Assembly (NCBI GenBank): GCA_016165875.1
Contig: JABBOT010000001.1
Span: 37,751,011 to 37,815,010, forward strand
DNA from: Acanthopleura granulata
Lineage: Eukaryota; Mollusca; Polyplacophora; Chitonida; Chitonidae
DNA: 64,000 nucleotides
Reading direction: 5' to 3'
Positions 56,705-64,000 of the stretch are shown here, piece by piece. Each line of letters opens with the position of its first letter. The stretch's first letter is position 1. The notes beneath the pieces were generated by a model. It was not told the origin of the DNA. It worked only from the letters and a program-made list of their open reading frames with translations, and searched no databases. The translations under genes and the position numbers were made by a program.

Positions 56705-57685
56705 AAGGATACTAGAATCCATCAGGGGTGAAATTTGGTCCCCCTTTTTTTTCATTTCACTTTATTATTCTCCATTCTCTTATCTCGGCTACTTGAATGT
56801 AAATATCTGAATTTGACAAAAATAAAAGATGTTGTGAACTAAGGCAGATGTGTTTTCTCAGTGCCCCTTTATTAAGGGGATTAACTCACTGAGAAGTGTT
56901 AGCTGCTGTGAATAGATACGCCTTTGGTAAGTGTGTATTGCCTCTTGCTATATTGACATGGCTGCTTGTGCAGACTACCCAAGCGGACCTATCAACTAAA
57001 ACAGCCTTAATCACCACACCGTTTTGCCATTGGGAGAGAGGTATATGAATACGTTCTAGCAAGTTTTGCTCGGAAGTGTGAAGAAAAAACACCAATTTAC
57101 ACTTTCATGGAGCATAACAAGTTCTAAAATTTAACATAAGTAGGTTAATATATCTATATTTTAACTGGAGGCGGGACAGTTGTTGACTAAAATTAGTTTT
57201 CAAACGAATTAATGACGAATTTTGTCACACATAATACTCCTCCAGACATTTTGGTCTCTTTCTCCCTATCGATTTTTGGGAGTGTTGTATTTTGAAATAC
57301 TTTTCTGTCTTACTTACTTTTCAACATAATTCTACAAAACTTAGCACACATGTCGCTAAGTACTTACACTTAAAACGGTCCACCATTTTCTGAAAGACAT
57401 TAGTAAAAGAATGTGAAAATCTCAAAACTTTTTTGAATTTTTGAAAATTTTTGAATTTTTAAACTTTAAATAATCACTTAGAACAATTTTAGATAAACAT
57501 TAAAAATGTAGGGGACATTTTTTTCGTTTAAGTAGTAAACTATCCACTTAAGAAAAAATTTGAAATTTTGAAAATTGGCGATAAAATAGCAATTTGAAAA
57601 ACAGCTCCTTTTTTTCAAACTTTATTTTGATTGATATTAAATTTTGAATGCTCTTTTGAAATCAGAAGTCGTTTAGCTCTCAGAA

Positions 57686-57719
<34 letters not shown>

Positions 57720-57800
57720 TCGCCGTATTTGAGCAGTATTTTGAGCTACACAGGGAAAAATGTGAAATTTTGCTCATGAGGGTTTCTAGTATCGGTAAAC
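56705..57800. other. AT-rich segment, copy 4 counterpart
   Basis: It is the counterpart of 42331-43407. It differs by an extra piece of about 0.15 kb near 56840-56990 and by a much shorter microsatellite at 57685-57720. No gene was seen. Confidence 0.55.
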
Positions 57801-60800
57801 ATATTAGTGTTAACTATATCTTGGTTTTTTGTCAAACATTAGCCAACAAATCTGTACGTTTGTCTTCTTTCATACTTTTTGTGAACTTTTTCGCACATCT
57901 TAACGAGATTTTATGGCCTCACCGATAAATTTTTTTACAACGTATCGTATCATGTTCAAACAGCGGCTCTTGATTCCGTCTGCCCGCTGCACTGAATTTT
58001 ATACACGTTTCTGTATTTGAACTCCACACCACGTCATGCCCATCATTCGTCTTCACTTCAAACCATTAATGTCTTTCAGAAAAACAAATGGCGTACTTTC
58101 AATGATTTTGCCCTTCTGGTAACCCGGGAAAAGCCGGCATCCCACGTCGCTATACCAGTCATTTGACGAACGACATTTTCCTTTTACGTACTAGTTAGAG
58201 ATTCTAGGGTTTTATTGCCGACGGTAACTTGACCCGCCACTGTGTTTGGCAAATGACCCCGAAGACATATCCGGCACTCAATGTCCCAAATCAACACGGG
58301 ATGATTCAATTTTGCCTATTGCTTCCTTTTACCGCAGTTCGGGATGCCATCAATTTTACCTTGTGTATATGTCTTACACCCAGTGCTTTGGAAGCGAAGT
58401 TCAACCAGATATAGGCCCTGGTTGTATCTGACTGAAGGCCCGACCTGAGATCGATACTGGCTGGGCGATGGATCTGTCCATGAACAATCTGTCTTTGATG
58501 GAAATGAAATGACCACACAAGTGAAGTGGCCAACTAGTCGTTTTCCAGGTGCAATGGGCAATTCGTGATAATAAATCGGCGTTCTCTGTTAAATGGTATT
58601 GTAGATGGCTGTAAACTAATTACAGACAAACTGGAGAAAGCATTCCAGGGATTGATCACGTACAGTGTTACCAAGAATTATGCAGACAGACACCGTTAAC
58701 AATTTCGCCTGAGATTGGACACAACCCAACTTTCCAGGACGATAAACAAGGCCATCAACGGCACTCACTACACAAACGTGTATATCGGTACACCACGGTT
58801 AGTAAAGACAACACAAAGACGGTTTGTTATTGTAATTGCATAACATTTTTCATTGAATGCAAACATGAACGTGAATGCCCTTATAGGAAATGGGATGACT
58901 GAAATATAATTTTGAAAGATGGTTTTATAAAATGCAAATATTTAGGATGGAAAGAAACACTTGAATTTTTTACCTGATAAACCTATTTTTTTGCAAAGTG
59001 GGATGATTAATTCATTCGATTTTCAATTTAAGACAAGTAGCACAACGATAAAGTGCCGGCATCTTATTGGCAACTTTTTTGATTATGGTGTTAATTCTGA
59101 ATGAAACCAAATGAAAACAAATGACCACCATATGCCATCTGGGGAGACAGATCAGGAGGTAGGAGTGGAGAGTACATACATACATGTGTATTTTCGCTTA
59201 GAAGATTACTGAAACATACCCACTGGCTTAACCTCCATTTATACCTGGATCTCCTCATCTCATAAGGACCTTGGTATATACCAGCTGAGCGTTAAATAGA
59301 AACCTTCTTAGGGCAAGTAATTTCATCTCAAGTTCGTAAGTTGCCCAAGCGATGTGTGTACCCAGACCAAGGAGGAATGGCTTCAGGCTGACGATATTGC
59401 AAACGGCACGACTGCATTGTTTGTCATCGAGTTAGCCCTTTCCAGGCTTGACCAGAAGTGCCTTCGTTTATTGATGGCTTGAGGAGCATCTTCTTGGTTT
59501 CTTGATTGGGAGGTTGGCGAGCGGTTTTATTAAGGCCGATGAAGAGCTTCGCTACATGTGTACTACCCCTAAACCCCAACGATAAAGTGAGACACTGTTG
59601 AGCAATAAACCAGGCACTTGGCACGTATTCACCTTGTGTGTCACCCCCCCCCCCCAAGAGCGTCTCGGATTAAGGATCCTCGAGATCTCGAGTATGTTCG
59701 GATGAAGTAAGGCATTGGCGCTGAACCTGAAGGCAAGCTGAAAATAGGGCTGTTCACGAATGTTTCTGCTGAATGGAAAGTGTTGTAACGAAATGTCTCC
59801 TATGTATTTTTCTAACGAGCGATTCACCCTTTACTTTAATGGAATGGAGTTATAATGACATTGCATCGTATACCATTGTATATCACACTGTTGGCGATAC
59901 GTTAGATGATTCCATTATTTTATATCAATCATTTTTAAGGTAATGGCTTGTACTATATACATGATATATTTACATGTATTTCAAGTTGTATTGATCGCCC
60001 AATGTGATCCGTTCATGATCGGTTTCCGTGACATGTGATTTGTTGTAGCGGCTTGTTGCACTAAACAAAAGCGAGAAGTGTTCACAAGCCTCCATAGGAT
60101 TTTAGTGGAGTGCTACAAATTGAAAAGTTCTTACGAAGGTTTAACAAATCAGATATGATCAGTGTGTGTTATTTCCGATGTCCTGTGTTGTAGATATTAG
60201 GCCATTTTTCACCTGTATTAAAGTACAAGACCCATTTAAAGCTACAGCTCAGCTCACTCTTGATTGGGAACTTCACGTTGTATTGAGCAATTGATGAAGT
60301 CTAACCATGAAATGGGAATCTTCTTGAATGGCAGTTTATAGACACACTTCACACGGCGTGTGTCTAAGTAATTTGAAGTGGAAAAGTTGGCAATCTCTTA
60401 AGATGATTTCTGGCTACAGCAAATCAAGAAAACCGTTGTTTCTTTAGTGTAATCATGATAAAAAATGCGAAAGGTTTCAATTATCAGGTGAAAAAATGAT
60501 TTGACAAAGATTGATTGATCAGTGGGTCGAGGCTAGCATGCTCTAGGGCGAGAAGCCCTGCTAAATGGGAATCAGTGCCAAGGAAATGGGCCTTAGTTCA
60601 ATGACCTGAGTTCTCTGAGGAAATACTCCAGTGGTGCCAAATGACCCTAAAAGCTGGCTGATTACACTCTTGCAAATAAGAAACTGCATAATAATTGTGT
60701 GTCATGGATGGGGTATAGCTTGGTGTAGAGTTCATGGAAATGTCCTGTGGTTCATTTTAAGATAAAGCATTTGATAGGCGTAATGCATGTGATACAAGAA

Positions 60801-63800
60801 GCCTACCATTAAGGCGTCGATATTCAGGTTTTATCTGGGGGCCACTCTGATACCAGCCATTCCTCATCAATAACCGGTCAACGTCCTTACAAATCTTCAT
60901 GAAACTCGCTCATCTGGACGGCCCAAAATTCGCCCATTTCCATTTACGAAAATGAGCTTGTTTGAAAAAGAAATACATGGACCAATAGGAATGGCTGTCA
61001 ACCTCAGGATCATTTCAGCCATCGGGGCCGTCACACTGGTCATTTCATTTGCCTTTCAACAATTTAAACCATATCCCTTTTACTTGTCGCTTGCCAAGGC
61101 CACAGGCTTACAGCGCCTCATCCAAACCACCCTGTCAAGTGCCGATAAAGGCCCAGGGAGACAAGTTCTCGAGAACTGGAGAGCGCAACAAAGCCCAGGC
61201 CTTGTACATATCCTTTTTCATGTCATTTGACGACACCCTGCAAAGGCTTCATTCATTTGTGCATAAAAACATCGGGGGGCAATGACTTTGATGCCAAAAT
61301 AATCCTTTTGGTTAACTACATAATTCAAGCCGAAACCTGCTGACACCTCTTGCAAAATCCGATAAATTTTGGAATGTTGTCAGAAGTGATGGGCTTGAAA
61401 TATTTATGAGGAAGCAATTTGACATGTCTCGGCCTGGCTTGCATGGGTTTTAAACTCGCGTGTGTCAACAGTTTTCACCGTCAACACAAGAATATGTGTC
61501 CTTCCATATAGCGGTAAAGGTATGTACAGTGAATACTTCCGGCCACAGAAACCTTTTATGTTTTGTATTTGAATGAAACACTAGCACGTTGTGTGTCATT
61601 CCATCGCCGACAATGTTGGTGAAAGGATGCAGAATCTCTGGCCAGTCATTACGAACGTATAGCTGATGGAGCGGATGTAGCATCTTTCCCGTCCATCCTT
61701 CCGTGCTTCTTGTGTGTCTGTGATATTCTTGTTGATTAAGTCGATATACTTTTACTCCAGTTTACGTGTCCAATCATTGTCTAACAACAGGATACATATA
61801 ACACAACAACGAAGAAAGTTATATTGCACATTCAACAAATTTGGCGTATATCAATTACCTAGGGATTGAGAATGAATTGAATTCAAATTGTGTTAAGGGG
61901 GTTAACACTGGATAAATTAATCTGACTTTATTCAGACATTATAGCAAACATCCAAGTGTGTGTGGGTGGGGGTGGGGGAGGGGGGAATATTGAAGTACAG
62001 CTGACTAATTAGGAGAAATTGTCTCACCTACCTAATTCTATGGCATTGCGTTAGCGTTCGTTGGCGTAGAGATCACCTAGTATGCATCAGGGAATACCTC
62101 TGGTATCCTTTACTGAAGTGTCAGTTTAGTTTATTTAATTATATACTTATTTCATTTGTGTATAGCATCATAATGAAGCAATTGTCTCTTATCAACGGCG
62201 ATCCGCTAGATTTATGAGCCCATTGCCTTGACGTTTGCTCTAAATCTCACCTTGTACAACATTCAAACTTACGCTTGAAGGGTGTCAACCAAGCTTATGC
62301 TGAAAATTAACCCTAAAATCAACGATGAACGCTAACTTATGAATCGATTGATTGATTGATTGATTATATTGTGTTTCCTTAGTCGTACCTAACCACAGCA
62401 GCCTTCTAGTGAAAGAAAGAACAAGTTGAAAGCTTTGCAAACTTTAACTTTGTGCAGTCAATAGAAGAAGGAAAAGACAGCCACTGGCGCAAAGCCGACA
62501 CCGGAATTAGTTTTCGAGCTTAGACTTCAACTCGGACACTTAGACCAATGCATCATCTGAGCTAATGCGTCTGTCGACTCTATGAATATATGCATTGGAA
62601 TGGAGTATTGATGTCTGATATATTCGCCCATCATAACCATTTCCTGTCACATTTCATTGATGGAGTGCTGCTTTCGTACACCTGTCACGCCTGCCACTTG
62701 GTTGATGTAAGATGTAACCAGTGCAGGGCAGGGCAGGGCAGGGCAGGTCAGCAGTACAACTTGGAAAAGCCGTGTTTGCAACTTTGCATTAATGAACCAT
62801 TAATGCACGGGCTTTACACTGGAGATACACAGCATAGCATATACACAGCATTTGCATACCGGAAAGTCGAGTGCAAAAGTTTCCGCGGTGTAGATTCCCT
62901 ATACATACTGTTCAGTTATCGACTTTGTTTAATGGGAATCATAAAGACATTTTTTCCGTTTGTTTTCAAGAAATTTGATTTATTATGTGAGCGGACAATA
63001 TTCCATATAAGTTATCCAAAGACGACTTAGGTGCAGCCAGGTTATTGATACAGTATGTGACGGAATAAACCATGCACCAGGAACGCGACCTCACCACGAA
63101 CCAAAAGTTATCCAAAGTTAATACTGACCGCTAACTCTTCTACGGTTTTCACATCATGGGCTATCCATTCTCCGAAATATTTATAAAAACACATCTTGTA
63201 TCATGCTTTCTTAATTACAAACGTGTCCAGGATGTGTGAGATTTGATGAGCTGGTGCTGTTGGACGTTTGCTATACACCATATATACGCTAAAAGGAATT
63301 GAACACGTTGAGAGCAGGCCTGTATGTAACTCCAGATATAGACCTGTGGGATTCTTGTTCATGATCAGTGCTCTATTGACGTCCACCATTGAGGCCACGC
63401 ATTCACAGACTGAAACGCAGGTCTGAAAAGATGTAAATAAAAAGCTTCATCGTCTGGGGATCCCTTCATAGGGTCTGTGCAGACTTTGATTCCCATTCAA
63501 AAGCCCTGATAATGTTTGACCGCCTAGACTCAGCGGTTTAAACAGCCATTTAAATACCCCTGGCTGTAATTTGATATTTTTTTCTCTCGAAAGAATTCAA
63601 AGTTAAGAGCCTTTTTAGCCAAGCTCCTACAAGATTTGGCTCTCTCAGAGTTAAATATTTGACCATGTAACTGTGCCGGCCTGGGTTAATAATACCCAAG
63701 ACTGTGCTTCTATATATGTTACGAGTATGCCGGGGTGGACAGGGATTACTTATATAGAAACAGAAGTCTATTAATAGATTTGTGATAGAAATCAAGGCTT

Positions 63801-64000
63801 TTTGTTGAGAGAAGAAAACTTGTGACAAACAACACAGGACCATACAGGATAAACGATAATTATTGCATAGAAAGTACAGAAAACACAATTCTTGCGGGCA
63901 TATTAACTTGAAACACGAATAATGAGTTTGACCCTGTACATTCCTCCCTGTAATTTTGCAAAATACAAACTTACAGACATTATTATGTCAATTGACCATA
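57801..64000 (+). repeat. Array unit copy 4, long central segment, running off the window
   Basis: It aligns with 43408-48835 at the same landmarks (58246, about 58669, about 59361, about 60954, about 61495, about 63070). It has an extra stretch at about 61800-62700 that has no match in copy 2 and only a limited match in copy 3. The 146-codon ORF at 62590-63030 is not conserved in the other copies and includes a simple repeat, so it is not called. Confidence 0.72.
62726..62750 (+). repeat. (GGGCA)n short tandem repeat
   Basis: Four to five tandem 'gggca' units. The homologous copy 3 site near 47680 has 'cagggcaaggcag', so the tract grew only in copy 4. Confidence 0.85.

Noticed and set aside
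62590..63030. A 146-codon ORF on the + strand
   Set aside because: It runs through a (GGGCA)n repeat and is broken in the homologous parts of copies 2 and 3.

Overview
The window looks like genomic DNA of an invertebrate animal, most likely a mollusc. Coding density is very low, there are no operons, and the host DNA is AT-rich with simple repeats. Several short repeats carry a core that I recognise from memory as typical of mollusc SINE-like repeats. The species cannot be fixed from the sequence.

Two things dominate. First, bases 1465-10604 are a decayed Polinton/Maverick (adintovirus-like) DNA element of about 9.1 kb. It has terminal inverted repeats (TIRs) of about 0.3 kb. On the + strand it carries a capsid-protein fragment, a broken packaging ATPase, a cluster of small genes and a retroviral-type integrase. 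On the - strand it carries a protein-primed-type DNA polymerase B with an N-terminal Cys-rich region, and a conserved-looking ORF block that I cannot name. The integrase, ATPase and polymerase all contain stops or frameshifts, so this copy cannot make a working set. I found no maturation protease.

Second, the whole window, including the DNA on both sides of the Polinton, is a head-to-tail array of at least four diverged copies of one long unit (about 12-16 kb each once insertions are discounted). Copy 1 is about 1-21120 with the Polinton inside it, copy 2 about 21120-36300, copy 3 about 36300-51507, copy 4 about 51508 to the window end. The same landmarks recur in the same order in every copy, apart from definable deletions and insertions. 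Copies 3 and 4 are closest to each other and copy 1 is the most diverged. The only recognisable coding remnant in the unit is a FLYWCH zinc-finger/MULE-transposase-type N-terminus, present in copies 3 and 4 and already broken by a shared stop. The rest appears non-coding.

Comparing copies dates events inside the window: a SINE insertion with target-site duplication in copy 3 (empty site in copy 4), a private SINE-core insertion in copy 2, a private insertion of about 0.9 kb in copy 1, a microsatellite expanded in copy 3 and short in copy 4, loss of about 6 kb in copy 1 probably between two internal direct repeats, and a rearranged copy 3/copy 4 junction.
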